The notes: generated by a model not told the origin, from the sequence alone. Positions 53,980 to 62,009 are shown, counted from the stretch's first letter. The stretch: DNA of 64,000 nt from [Mycobacterium] crassicus (GCF_020181615.1 NZ_CP084029.1:847157-911156), one strand, 5' to 3'. Numbers and translations are program-made.

Positions 53980-55173
53980 ATGCAATTGCCGCTGGAGAGC
54001 TGTCCGCGTACTTCGCTTCCGCAACACCATGTCGATATCTTTCGCGACAAACCGACCCTCGACATCACGTTGGCTGACGGCACGGCGGCGATTGCCGTAG
54101 TTCGTCAGTGTGACGTACGAACCGTGTTGAGTGACGACCGCTTCAGTCGGGCACAATTTCACGGTCCGGTCGGTGGGGCGGGCGCCGATCTGCCTCTGGC
54201 GCTGGTCGTCTCGGATCCGCCAACTCACACACGTCGGCGCCAGGCCGTTCAAGGTTGGTTTACCAAGCGACGGGCTGAGCAGGCCCGGCCGCTCATCGGC
54301 CGCGTCGCCGATCAACTTCTCGACGATCTGCTCGCGGCGGGGCCACCAGCCGACATCTTCACGCAGTTCTGCCAGCCTTTTCCAAACCTCGTGCACATGA
54401 ACGTCCTCGGGCTGGACACCGCCGATCTGCCTTTCCTCGTGCCGCGAATGGCGGTCGCATGGTCAGCTGGTCACTACCAACCTGACGAGGTCGCGAAAGC
54501 AAGCCGCGACTTGCGGGACTACTTCGAAAGTCGCGTCAGTCGATCGGGTAGCCAGGCGACAGCGGGCGGGCTCATCGATGCTCTGGTGCGGGACGAATCG
54601 TCAAACAGATTGACCCACGCAGAAATCGTCATGCTCGCCATGGGGTTGCTCATGTCGGGCGCCGAGACGACCGCCAATCACCTGGCACTGAGCCTCATTG
54701 AGGTACTTCAGCAGCCCGGACTGGTGGATTCGCTTCGCCGGTCTCCCGAGCAGATTCCTTCCACGGTCGAAGAACTGCTGCGCTGGGTTTGGTTCGGCGG
54801 CAAGATCGGTGGTACCGCGGGGCGTCCGCACATCGCAACCGCTGACGTGAAGCTGCGTGACCGGCTGATCTCACAGGGCGAGATCGTCGTGCCCATACTT
54901 GATGTCGCCAACCGCGATCGCGACGTGTTCCCGGACGCTGACGAGTTCTGCCCTCAGCGGAGTCCGAACCCGCACCTCGCATTCGGCCACGGCCGGCACC
55001 AGTGCATCGGAATGGCTTTCGCTCGCCTCGAAATGCAGATCGGCCTGCACACCGTGCTGTCCCGACTGAGCGGACTGACTCTTGTTAGTGCCTCCGAGAT
55101 CGATTGGCGCATACAGATGTTCACCCGGGGGGTATCGAGCCTGCCGGTGATGTGGCAGGTAGGCGAACAATGA
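53980..55173 (+). CDS. Cytochrome P450
   Basis: A 397-residue soluble bacterial P450. The I-helix oxygen-activation motif is MSGAETTANH (about 225-234), ExxR is EELLR (264-268), and the heme loop is HLAFGHGRHQCIGMAFARLE with Cys342. VVSDPPTHTRRRQAVQGWF is the usual C-helix region with the heme-propionate His/Arg. It needs ferredoxin and reductase from elsewhere, as none are adjacent. Four bases separate it from the upstream gene, and its stop overlaps the UbiA start. It probably oxidises the prenylated product. Confidence 0.94.
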   Translation: MQLPLESCPRTSLPQHHVDIFRDKPTLDITLADGTAAIAVVRQCDVRTVLSDDRFSRAQFHGPVGGAGADLPLALVVSDPPTHTRRRQAVQGWFTKRRAEQARPLIGRVADQLLDDLLAAGPPADIFTQFCQPFPNLVHMNVLGLDTADLPFLVPRMAVAWSAGHYQPDEVAKASRDLRDYFESRVSRSGSQATAGGLIDALVRDESSNRLTHAEIVMLAMGLLMSGAETTANHLALSLIEVLQQPGLVDSLRRSPEQIPSTVEELLRWVWFGGKIGGTAGRPHIATADVKLRDRLISQGEIVVPILDVANRDRDVFPDADEFCPQRSPNPHLAFGHGRHQCIGMAFARLEMQIGLHTVLSRLSGLTLVSASEIDWRIQMFTRGVSSLPVMWQVGEQ

Positions 55174-56057
55174 CGACTGCCGTTGGTATCTCGAACTTCA
55201 TTCTCACCAGGTATCCGCCGGTCCTTTCAAGCGCGTATGCCTTGGCGTTCGGCACCGGAGGAATCGGTCTGTTCGCGGCGCTGGCCGGAGATCGCATCAC
55301 CGTCAGTGCGATTCCGCTGCTGGGAATAGTCACCGTCACCCTATGGGCCGACTTGCTGATCATGCGGGTGATCGACGACATCCGCGACCAGGACTACGAC
55401 CGGGTCGCGGACCCACAACGCCCGGTGGCGTCCGGAGCGGTTCAGCTTCGGGATCTCTCCGCGCTCACCGCCGCGTGCGTGACGATCATTGTCGCCGCGA
55501 ACCTGTTCTTCCAGGCCGGTCTGGTCGTCATCGTCGGTCAGCTGCTGTACGCCGCCGCGGTGTTGGTGGTCGGACAACGATTTCCGGCCACGCGCGGCGA
55601 CAACCTGGTCCTGAAGGTGCTCATCGGCTTCCCGGTTCAACTGCTGCTGTATGTGTACCTGTTCGCGGCGTTCATCGAGATCCAGCACGAGGTGCCGAAC
55701 GCATACGTTTGTGCTTCGGGAATTCTGATCCTGACACTGTGTGCCGGCCAGCTCGAGTTCGGAAAGAAGCTGGCCCGCCGGCCCGCGGTAGGGGAACGCA
55801 GCTATACCAATTCCCTCGGCTACCTGACAACACTGTTGCTCACGATCGGCACCGGGCCGCTCGCCGTGGCGCTGTTCGTTGTCGCCGCGCAGGTTTCGCC
55901 GCTCTCCAAGGCATTGGTCGCGCTGCCCGCGATCGGTGTTGTCGCATACGGCATCAAGTACCTCAGCGGTACGGACAACCGATGGCCGGCGGCAGTATCA
56001 GCTCTGGGCCTCCTGGGCACGCTGGTCGCCTTCGCCGTCGTCGGAGCGGTCGGTTAG
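55170..56057 (+). CDS. UbiA-family membrane prenyltransferase
   Basis: The ATG at 55170 overlaps the P450 stop, giving 295 residues with about eight or nine hydrophobic helices. The first aspartate-rich motif is MRVIDDIRDQDYDRVADPQR (about residues 65-84), a form of NDxxDxxxD, and PVASGAV follows as in the family. The second motif region is around KKLARRPAVGERSYTNSLGY, where the usual Asp residues are less clear. UbiA proteins move a prenyl chain from its diphosphate to an aromatic or other acceptor in the membrane. It ends the plus-strand operon. Confidence 0.88.
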   Translation: MTTAVGISNFILTRYPPVLSSAYALAFGTGGIGLFAALAGDRITVSAIPLLGIVTVTLWADLLIMRVIDDIRDQDYDRVADPQRPVASGAVQLRDLSALTAACVTIIVAANLFFQAGLVVIVGQLLYAAAVLVVGQRFPATRGDNLVLKVLIGFPVQLLLYVYLFAAFIEIQHEVPNAYVCASGILILTLCAGQLEFGKKLARRPAVGERSYTNSLGYLTTLLLTIGTGPLAVALFVVAAQVSPLSKALVALPAIGVVAYGIKYLSGTDNRWPAAVSALGLLGTLVAFAVVGAVG

Positions 56058-56076
56058 CAGGCCGCCCAGGCGTGCG

Positions 56077-57102
56077 TCACCGGAGTTGAAACTGCGGATA
56101 GTACAAAGTTATCTCGTCGATGAGCCCGGCTAGCCCCGTGACACACTGCGGGTCGCCGCCGAGCGACGCGAGCGTGTCGCGAGCGGCACGGATGATGGGC
56201 TGGATTGTCTCCGCATAGCTGGAGACGATGTCCGCCGCCAACATCGCTCGTCGCAGTTCAGCCCGCGCCTCCTCCGAAGTGCGGGCTTGCCGGTGAAGGT
56301 CGATCAGTTCCGCACGTCGGGCCGGCGACACGGTGGCAAGGAGATGAACGAGCAGATAGGTCGCGGTGCCGTTTCGCAGATCCTCGTCGCGCTCGGTGAC
56401 CAGGTCGCGCTGATCGTTGACCAGTTGACGAAGCACACCGAGCGTCCTGCCGAACGAGCGCCAGGCATCGACCCGGTCGGAATCGCGGTCCGCGAGCTGT
56501 GCGGCAAGCGCGACGGACATCCCGTAGGGTGCGCCCGTCTTGCCCGCGTAGTTGCGCAGCACATCGTCAGGAGTTGCGGTCTCCGCGTTGAGGGCCAGGT
56601 CGGTCAGCTGCCCGCTGAGTGCGTCGAGACATCCGTCGCTGTACTCGGTGAGCAGCCGATACCGGACGGCATCGGATACAGCCAGGTCGCCAATGACGTT
56701 GAGTGGCAGATAGTTACCCACCGCGATTGCGGTCAACACCCCGCGGTTGAATTCCGCGGGATCGGACCGAGCGAGTTGCGGGGTGTCGATCATGTCGTCC
56801 AGATACCGTGCCGCCGCCCACCACAGTGTGTGAATCAGCGCTACCGGTGTCGCGCGCATCGGCGCACCGGTCTCGGCGCCGTACACGAGCACGGGCAGCA
56901 TGACGATGCCGTTGATACTGGGCACAGATCCGTCCAACGGAATCCTGGCGAAGAACATGTCGACGAACATCCCCATCGCGCGATCGCCGGTTGAATCGCT
57001 GGCCAACAGTCGTTCGGTCAGCGCCGAAGCTTGTGCCGCGACCTCCGCCAGCGCGCATTGCTGTGCAGTCATCTCGGACGCGTCGAGTCGTAGTGTTGGC
57101 AT
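56077..57102 (-). CDS. Polyprenyl-synthetase-like protein with a variant second motif
   Basis: A 341-residue all-helical protein of the class I prenyl-synthase fold. WWAAARYLDDMIDTPQLARS carries DDMID (102-106), a good first aspartate motif. The second motif region is LRQLVNDQRDLVTERDEDLR, with Asn in place of the first Asp (NDQRD). PGKR-type phosphate residues at the N-terminus are not evident. It may be a divergent synthase, a terpene-cyclase-like enzyme, or a non-catalytic partner of the IDS at 48466. One base separates it from the MMPL gene upstream. It is convergent with the UbiA gene. Confidence 0.72.
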   Translation of the reverse strand: MPTLRLDASEMTAQQCALAEVAAQASALTERLLASDSTGDRAMGMFVDMFFARIPLDGSVPSINGIVMLPVLVYGAETGAPMRATPVALIHTLWWAAARYLDDMIDTPQLARSDPAEFNRGVLTAIAVGNYLPLNVIGDLAVSDAVRYRLLTEYSDGCLDALSGQLTDLALNAETATPDDVLRNYAGKTGAPYGMSVALAAQLADRDSDRVDAWRSFGRTLGVLRQLVNDQRDLVTERDEDLRNGTATYLLVHLLATVSPARRAELIDLHRQARTSEEARAELRRAMLAADIVSSYAETIQPIIRAARDTLASLGGDPQCVTGLAGLIDEITLYYPQFQLR

Positions 57103-57103
57103 G

Positions 57104-59371
57104 TCAGTTCGCTGCCAATTGTGCTGTCAGTTGGCGCACGGTCAGTTGATGCGGACGACGGGCCCCACTGACGAGCAGATGCGCGGGAGGCTGTCGCCAA
57201 TGCGGCGCCCACCAATTCGCACGACCCATCAGCCTCATCGCGGCGGGCATGAGTACCGCACGAATGAGTGTGACGTCGAACAGGATTGCCAGCGTCAAAC
57301 CGACGCCCAGCAACTTGACGAACGACACCTCAGAAGTGGCCATCGCGATGAACACGACTGACATGATCAGTGCCGCCGCTGTGACGACGGGGCCGACGCG
57401 TTGCAGCCCGCACATCACCGCGAGGTTGGTGTCGCCGTGTGAGCGGTACTCCTCAGTGATACGCGACAACAGGAACACTTCGTAGTCCATGGACAGCCCG
57501 AACGCGAGACAAATGATGAGGATCGGGGTCGGCGTGGCCAGTGTCCCGGTGACAGAGAAATCTCCAACCAGCCACTTGAGGTGACCCTCCTGAAAGATGA
57601 AGACCATCGCACCGAGAGTCGCAGACAAGCTGACTACGTTGAGCAGTAACGCCTTTATCGGCAGTACCACGCTTCCGGTGAACGCGAACAGCACGCCGAA
57701 CATCGCCAGCACGAGCAGTGCTGCGGCCAACGGAACTCGGTCAAACAAAGCAGCTTTGGTATCGACGTTCTCTGCAGTCAGTCCGCCGACATGCACGGTA
57801 TCGGGAGTTGGGGTTTGGCGTACCTGATCAAGCAGCCGGTGAGCCGCGTCGCTGTAGGGATCGACGTCCGGGAGCAGCCGTAGATAGGCGCCATTGGGGT
57901 CGGGCACCGGCTTTTCGCCATTGCGTTGCCCGGCGACATAGCTTGTCATCCCCAGCTTGACGGCCACGACGTGCGGCAACTGTGACAGCGCCCCGGCGTA
58001 CCCGTCCAGCTGATCCGCACCCGCGGAGCCTTCAAGGATCACATCCATCGCAGCGGTGGCCTGTGCCGGGAATTCGGAGCGGACCGCGTCGCCGACACTT
58101 CGGCTTTCAATCGTCGCCGGCAGCGATCGGTCATCCGCAGAGTTCAAGCGGATGGCACCGAAAGGTGCCGCAAGCACAAGAGCCAGCAGCAGGACCGCGC
58201 CCCCCATCATTACCGGCCGGCGCATGACCAACTGTGAACTGCGGAACCAGAACCCGTCTTCCTCGGCCCGCGCGCCGGTCGGTGTTTCGGTCGGTGCTTC
58301 GGCCGGTGTGCGACGCCCAAACACCCGTGGAATCACCCGGCGTACGTTGAGCGAGTCGATTCGGGGGCCCAGAAGTCGCAACATGGCGGGCATGACAACG
58401 AGCGCGCACGCCGTCGCGAAAAGGATCACACCGACACACGCGTAGGCGATCGAACGCAGGAACATCATCGGGAAGGCAAGCAGCGCCAGCACCGACAGTG
58501 TCACCGCAGTCGCAGAGAATGCGACCGTGCGGCCGGCGGTTCGCACCGACTCGATGATCGCATCATCGAGGGACTGAGTCCGAGTTCGCTCCTCCCGGAA
58601 CCTGGTCAGCACCAAAAGGCTGTAGTCGATCGCCAGAGCCAGTCCGAGGATCGTCGTCACGTTGAGCGCGTAGTTGGACACCGGGGTGACAACGGACAAC
58701 AACGCGAGCAGGCCCAGTGAACCCACGATCGAAAGCACACCGATTGCGACCGGCAGGCCGGCTGCGACAAGACTGCCGAATACCACTGTTATCAGCACCA
58801 GGATTATCGGCAGCGCGATTGCTTCACTGATTCCCAGGTCGTGGTTGAGCTGATCGGTCACATCGTCGTAGCTGACCGCCTCACCGCCGAGTTCGAGCTT
58901 CAGCGGACCGCGCTCGGTGCCGCGGTAGGTGGCGATGAGACGTGTGGCCGCCGCCGCGAACTCGCGCTCGTCGCCTTCGACGTGCGCCACGATCAGCGCC
59001 TTCGTCCCGTCCAGGCTGCGGAGCAGTTCGGACTGGCCTGGTCCCCAGTACGAGCTGACCGTCGTGATACCCGGCGTGGCGGCAAGCTGTTGAGTGAGCG
59101 CCTCGCCGGCGGCAACCGCAACGGGATCGTCGACAGAACCGCCGCCGGTGTTGGTCGCGAGAATCACCAGGTTCGGTTTGCCGACGTGAAAACGCTGCTC
59201 GAGCGCGGCAGCGGCGCGCTGCGATTCGGAGGAACTGTTATAGAAGCCACCGCCGGACAGCCGCTCGTTGATCCCCGATCCAGATACGAGTGCGGCAACC
59301 ATCAGTACCAAGGTCGCTGTGAGAACCGCCTTAGGCCGGGCCACTGCCAGTCGTGCAAGCCGGTCCAGCAT
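57104..59371 (-). CDS. MMPL/RND-family exporter
   Basis: A 755-residue RND transporter. ARPKAVLTATLVLMVAALVS is the first membrane helix, followed by a long periplasmic-type loop and a block of hydrophobic helices with ALAIDYSLLVLTRFREER near residue 260, the conserved D-Y motif of MMPL proteins. A second half repeats the pattern with CLAFGLSMDYEVFLLSRITE. Both halves keep the Asp-Tyr pair used for proton coupling. It is shorter than the true mycobacterial MmpL lipid exporters (about 950), resembling the general actinobacterial MMPL drug/lipid exporters. It probably exports the cluster product. Confidence 0.9.
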   Translation of the reverse strand: MLDRLARLAVARPKAVLTATLVLMVAALVSGSGINERLSGGGFYNSSSESQRAAAALEQRFHVGKPNLVILATNTGGGSVDDPVAVAAGEALTQQLAATPGITTVSSYWGPGQSELLRSLDGTKALIVAHVEGDEREFAAAATRLIATYRGTERGPLKLELGGEAVSYDDVTDQLNHDLGISEAIALPIILVLITVVFGSLVAAGLPVAIGVLSIVGSLGLLALLSVVTPVSNYALNVTTILGLALAIDYSLLVLTRFREERTRTQSLDDAIIESVRTAGRTVAFSATAVTLSVLALLAFPMMFLRSIAYACVGVILFATACALVVMPAMLRLLGPRIDSLNVRRVIPRVFGRRTPAEAPTETPTGARAEEDGFWFRSSQLVMRRPVMMGGAVLLLALVLAAPFGAIRLNSADDRSLPATIESRSVGDAVRSEFPAQATAAMDVILEGSAGADQLDGYAGALSQLPHVVAVKLGMTSYVAGQRNGEKPVPDPNGAYLRLLPDVDPYSDAAHRLLDQVRQTPTPDTVHVGGLTAENVDTKAALFDRVPLAAALLVLAMFGVLFAFTGSVVLPIKALLLNVVSLSATLGAMVFIFQEGHLKWLVGDFSVTGTLATPTPILIICLAFGLSMDYEVFLLSRITEEYRSHGDTNLAVMCGLQRVGPVVTAAALIMSVVFIAMATSEVSFVKLLGVGLTLAILFDVTLIRAVLMPAAMRLMGRANWWAPHWRQPPAHLLVSGARRPHQLTVRQLTAQLAAN

Positions 59372-59537
59372 GATTGCCTTCTCCTGCGTCGACGGGTACG
59401 GCGATGGTGGCCGGTCGCGGGTCGGGAGATCATCGCCGTAACTGCGATGAAGAACACGATGAGTTGCCGGACACGTCGTGTCCTCTTCGCTGGTGTTGTG
59501 ACAGATAAATCGTCAGTCGTGTTCGGTACGGCCAGCG

Positions 59538-59591
59538 CAGTAGCGCCCCACTGCAATCTCGCCCGGTTGCGGCCCGGCACTACTTAGTCCG
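59538..59591 (-). promoter_or_regulatory. Cluster module copy B (toward the MMPL operon)
   Basis: Read toward the MMPL gene this copy starts with AAGTAGTGCCGGGCCG, and the palindrome CAGTAGCGCCCCACTG is at 59538-59553 on the plus strand. It aligns without gaps to copy A at 39 of 54 bases. The palindrome ends 166 bases from the MMPL start. It links this operon with the divergent pair at 49.5 kb. Confidence 0.7.
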
Positions 59592-59625
59592 ATGCGACCG
59601 ATCCGTCTTCTCTGCGGCCGGGGAG

Positions 59626-59691
59626 TGTCGCCGATCAGCGGAAACACTGTCACGCATCAGCCGAGGTCGTAATGTCACCCATCAGGCGCGG
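59626..59691. repeat. Three short direct repeats
   Basis: Three related words begin at 59626 (TGTCGCCGATCAGCGG), 59648 (TGTCACGCATCAGCCG) and 59673 (TGTCACCCATCAGGCG). Spacing is 22 and 25 bases, about two helical turns, which fits a row of protein binding sites. They lie between the MMPL promoter region and the tRNA fragment. The binder is unknown. Confidence 0.45.
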
Positions 59692-59707
59692 TAGTACGTC
59701 TGAGCTG

Positions 59708-59754
59708 TGCCCCCAGCAGGGCTCGAACCTGCGACCTGCGGATTAAAAGTCCGG
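59708..59754 (-). other. 3' half of a tRNA-Lys(UUU) gene, predicted attL of an integrated element
   Basis: On the minus strand the sequence contains an anticodon stem-loop CGGA-CTTTTAA-TCCG (anticodon UUU), the variable AGGTC, a perfect T-arm GCAGG-TTCGAGC-CCTGC and the acceptor strand TGGGGGC plus discriminator A. No matching D-arm or 5' acceptor strand (expected GCCCCCA) lies upstream, so only the 3' half is present. Such a half tRNA directly beside an integrase gene is the usual attachment core left by site-specific integration. Confidence 0.75.
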
Positions 59755-59799
59755 TGGTTGTGCCCTTATCCGACCGTAGGATGCGTCGCACCGCGGACC

Positions 59800-59813
59800 G
59801 TAACCCGGGTTAC
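59800..59813. promoter_or_regulatory. Perfect 14-bp palindrome before the integrase
   Basis: GTAACCCGGGTTAC is self-complementary and ends 8 bases before the integrase ATG. It may be an operator or an integrase/excisionase site next to attL. Confidence 0.4.
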
Positions 59814-59821
59814 GAAGCGGC

Positions 59822-60787
59822 ATGAAATTGGCAACTTTTGGGGAGCAAGATCCGCCAAACTGTGAAAAAGCTGACTTTCCGCTTCATGTGGTGGCGACAC
59901 TGTCCCGCGTGACCCCCTCCACAACCCTCGCTCTCGCCGATTGGGAGATTTGGCAGACCGCCCAACGGCTTTCGCGCAACACAATCGACGAACGTATCCG
60001 CGTCATCCGTCAGCTGCACTCCGAAACCGGTGAACAGCCCTTGCACATCGACGCCGTCGGCATCGTCCGCTGGATCGCCGACCATGAGGACGACTGGGCA
60101 GATTCCACAGCCTGTACCTACACGTCCTATCTCTCCGCGTGGTTCAAGTGGCTGCAGCTCACCGACCGTCGCATCGACAACCCGATGGTGAAGGTTGGCA
60201 CCCCGCAGTCCCCAGACCGGGAACCGCGGCCCATCTCCGATGTCGATGTGGTCAAGCTCCTGCAGATCCGCATGTGGAAGTCGACCCGCCGGATGATCCT
60301 GCTTGCGTTGCTGGCCGGGCTGCGGGTCCACGAAATCGCGAAGATCCGCGGGGAGGACTTCGACCTGTCCGGTCGACTGCTGTGGGTGAAGGGCAAGCGC
60401 AAGCGTCTGAAGTCGATACCGCTGCATCCGATACTCGTCGAGCTGGCATCGGAGATGCCGGCCGCCGGGTATTGGTTCCCGATGCGCGGTCACGAGGGCG
60501 AGCACATCCTCTCGAAGTCGGTATCGGACATCATCGGTCGCGCCATGCGCCGGGCTGGTGTCCGCGGCACACCACACTGCCTCAGGCACTGGTTTGCTAC
60601 GACGTTGCTGGACTCCGGAGTCGACATCCGCACGGTGCAGGAGCTGTTGCGGCACAAGTCGATCGCGACGACGCAGATCTATACCAAGGTGTCCGCCGAG
60701 CGCGGCCAGGAAGCGATCGGATTGTTGGACCCCTGGCGTGGCCTTATTCGGTCTGGTCAGCAGGCCGGTTTGCGGGCGGTGTCGTAA
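59822..60787 (+). CDS. Tyrosine recombinase (phage-type integrase)
   Basis: Up to 321 residues from ATG 59822; a later GTG start near codon 30 is possible because the first 25 residues look atypical. The N-terminal core-binding domain covers about 35-125. The catalytic set is complete: Arg168 in LLAGLRVHEIAKIRG, Lys near 190 in WVKGKRKRLKSIPLHP, His252 and Arg255 in PHCLRHWFATTLLDSG, His278 in LLRHKSI and the nucleophile Tyr287 in TTQIYTKV. It lies 67 bases from the tRNA fragment and points away from it, as expected for an element inserted in tRNA-Lys. Confidence 0.93.
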   Translation: MKLATFGEQDPPNCEKADFPLHVVATLSRVTPSTTLALADWEIWQTAQRLSRNTIDERIRVIRQLHSETGEQPLHIDAVGIVRWIADHEDDWADSTACTYTSYLSAWFKWLQLTDRRIDNPMVKVGTPQSPDREPRPISDVDVVKLLQIRMWKSTRRMILLALLAGLRVHEIAKIRGEDFDLSGRLLWVKGKRKRLKSIPLHPILVELASEMPAAGYWFPMRGHEGEHILSKSVSDIIGRAMRRAGVRGTPHCLRHWFATTLLDSGVDIRTVQELLRHKSIATTQIYTKVSAERGQEAIGLLDPWRGLIRSGQQAGLRAVS

Positions 60788-60806
60788 TGTCCGTGCGCAA
60801 CAAAGA

Positions 60807-61037
60807 TCAATGCTCTGCGCGCTTCGAGATCCACGCTTCGATCGTCTCGGGCAACCAGCCGCGGACTCGGCCGATCATGGCATCCGGCTCGGGCAGTCGG
60901 CCGGGGACCTGGCTGTAAGCCTTCACGGTATTGCGGGATAGGCCGGTTTTGTCCGCCACCTCGGCGACAGACAGGTATTTCTGCACTGTCCAGACGGTAA
61001 ATGCCCGAATGGGTACATTCTGTTGGGTGTCCCGCAA
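60807..61037 (-). CDS. Small HTH protein, excisionase/AlpA-like
   Basis: A protein of up to 76 residues; the true start may be a later GTG giving about 58. YLSVAEVADKTGLSRNTVKA is a MerR-like/AlpA helix-turn-helix, followed by the short GRLPEPDAMIGRVRGWLPET and a final helix ending WISKRAEH. Such proteins direct excision or control phage genes, and sit beside integrases. It is convergent with the integrase, 19 bases apart, and divergent from the next gene. Confidence 0.8.
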   Translation of the reverse strand: MRDTQQNVPIRAFTVWTVQKYLSVAEVADKTGLSRNTVKAYSQVPGRLPEPDAMIGRVRGWLPETIEAWISKRAEH

Positions 61038-61064
61038 AGTACGTTTCTCAGCTAAGTTGCGTCG

Positions 61065-61343
61065 ATGGCCGCCAGACGCTCACCGTGGCTCGACGACCGG
61101 GCAGCACTGCTTGTGCGACTACTCTCAGAGCACCACCAGCTCACCATCACGCAGGAGGTGGCCCGCGCGGACATTTCAGACCAACTCGACCACATTGCCG
61201 AGCGGATGCGGATTCAGCGGAAATCGGCCATGCGCTATATCAGCGACGAGTGGGTCCAGACTTTTGCCGACCACATCGCACGCGAGGTGTTCCACCAATC
61301 AAATCCGGAGGGTGCTGCGCCGTCATTGCGGGTCGTGGAATAG
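61065..61343 (+). CDS. Small uncharacterised element protein, 92 residues
   Basis: The protein begins MAARRSPWLDDRAALLVRLL and is mostly helical (HIAERMRIQRKSAMRYISDE, VQTFADHIAREVF). It starts 27 bases from the divergent excisionase-like gene, a position often used by a small regulator. The RKSAMRYISDEW segment could be a recognition helix, but I cannot name a family. It is 15 bases before a membrane-protein gene. Confidence 0.6.
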   Translation: MAARRSPWLDDRAALLVRLLSEHHQLTITQEVARADISDQLDHIAERMRIQRKSAMRYISDEWVQTFADHIAREVFHQSNPEGAAPSLRVVE

Positions 61344-61358
61344 CGCAGACAGGACCAC

Positions 61359-62009
61359 ATGATGACCGTCAACGACGACGCCACCCAGGAAGCGCCCGCC
61401 GGCTCGACGCCACCCACCACCGAGATCGACCCGGCGCCGACCGTGGCCGACGGCCCCCTCGCGTACAGCGAGCACACCAGCAGCATGCCGGTGGTCGACT
61501 ACGAATCGTCACGCCTACGCCCGACATGGATCATCGCCCTAGTCCTGGCAGCCGCCGCTGCGGTGGCCACCGCGACCTTCGTACTCGGCCGCACGACCGC
61601 TCCGCCGCAGGACGATGAGATGGCTCCCACCGACTCCTGGTCCACTGATTCCGCGACGGTGCCCACCGCGCAGAAGCCGTACGACGGAACGGTTTACGCC
61701 GACCACGTCAAGACCGCGATCCTGTCCAACTTCTTCGTCGACTCGTTCCCCGCTGCGTGTCCGATGCCTGACTGGGTGTGCGCTATCGACCACATCAGCT
61801 CACCGCGACCCGGGGTCATCGACGTCACCCTGCGAAGCGACTGGGACACCGTGTTGCTGGATTCCAACTGGCACGGGCCGCCGGCGGGCATCGGGTGCAT
61901 GAAGTGGGGTGAGCGGATCAGTCGCAACGTCATCAACTTCACCCGGGCGGCCAAGGTGACGCCGCCGAGCCGGGTCGCCGTGTACGTTGCCGACGGATCG
62001 CTCTGCTGA
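61359..62009 (+). CDS. Single-span membrane protein of unknown function
   Basis: A 216-residue protein (ATG 61359, or ATG 61362 one codon later). A polar, proline-rich N-terminal region of about 50 residues precedes one membrane segment, WIIALVLAAAAAVATATFVL. The C-terminal about 140 residues should be outside the cell and contain four cysteines, for example FPAACPMPDWVCAIDHI and GIGCMKWGE, consistent with disulfides. No family is recognised. It is followed by a strong hairpin at 62032. Confidence 0.7.
   Translation: MMTVNDDATQEAPAGSTPPTTEIDPAPTVADGPLAYSEHTSSMPVVDYESSRLRPTWIIALVLAAAAAVATATFVLGRTTAPPQDDEMAPTDSWSTDSATVPTAQKPYDGTVYADHVKTAILSNFFVDSFPAACPMPDWVCAIDHISSPRPGVIDVTLRSDWDTVLLDSNWHGPPAGIGCMKWGERISRNVINFTRAAKVTPPSRVAVYVADGSLC

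Larger units (their letters stand above)
59372..59707. other. Upstream region of the MMPL operon
   Basis: This 336-base gap holds regulatory module copy B (59538-59591) and three TGTC-type direct repeats (59626-59691). No convincing gene lies in it; the short open frames have no family similarity. It ends at the tRNA fragment. Confidence 0.6.

Noticed and set aside
47207..59371. The terpenoid-like cluster as cargo of the tRNA-Lys element
   Set aside because: The tRNA fragment's 3' side faces the cluster. In integration at the 3' end of a minus-strand tRNA, the element lies to the right of the fragment, so the cluster is outside it. An older, separate insertion is not excluded.
59708..59790. 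A complete tRNA-Lys gene
   Set aside because: The T-arm, anticodon loop and 3' acceptor are present, but no D-arm or 5' acceptor strand pairs with them. Only the 3' half remains.
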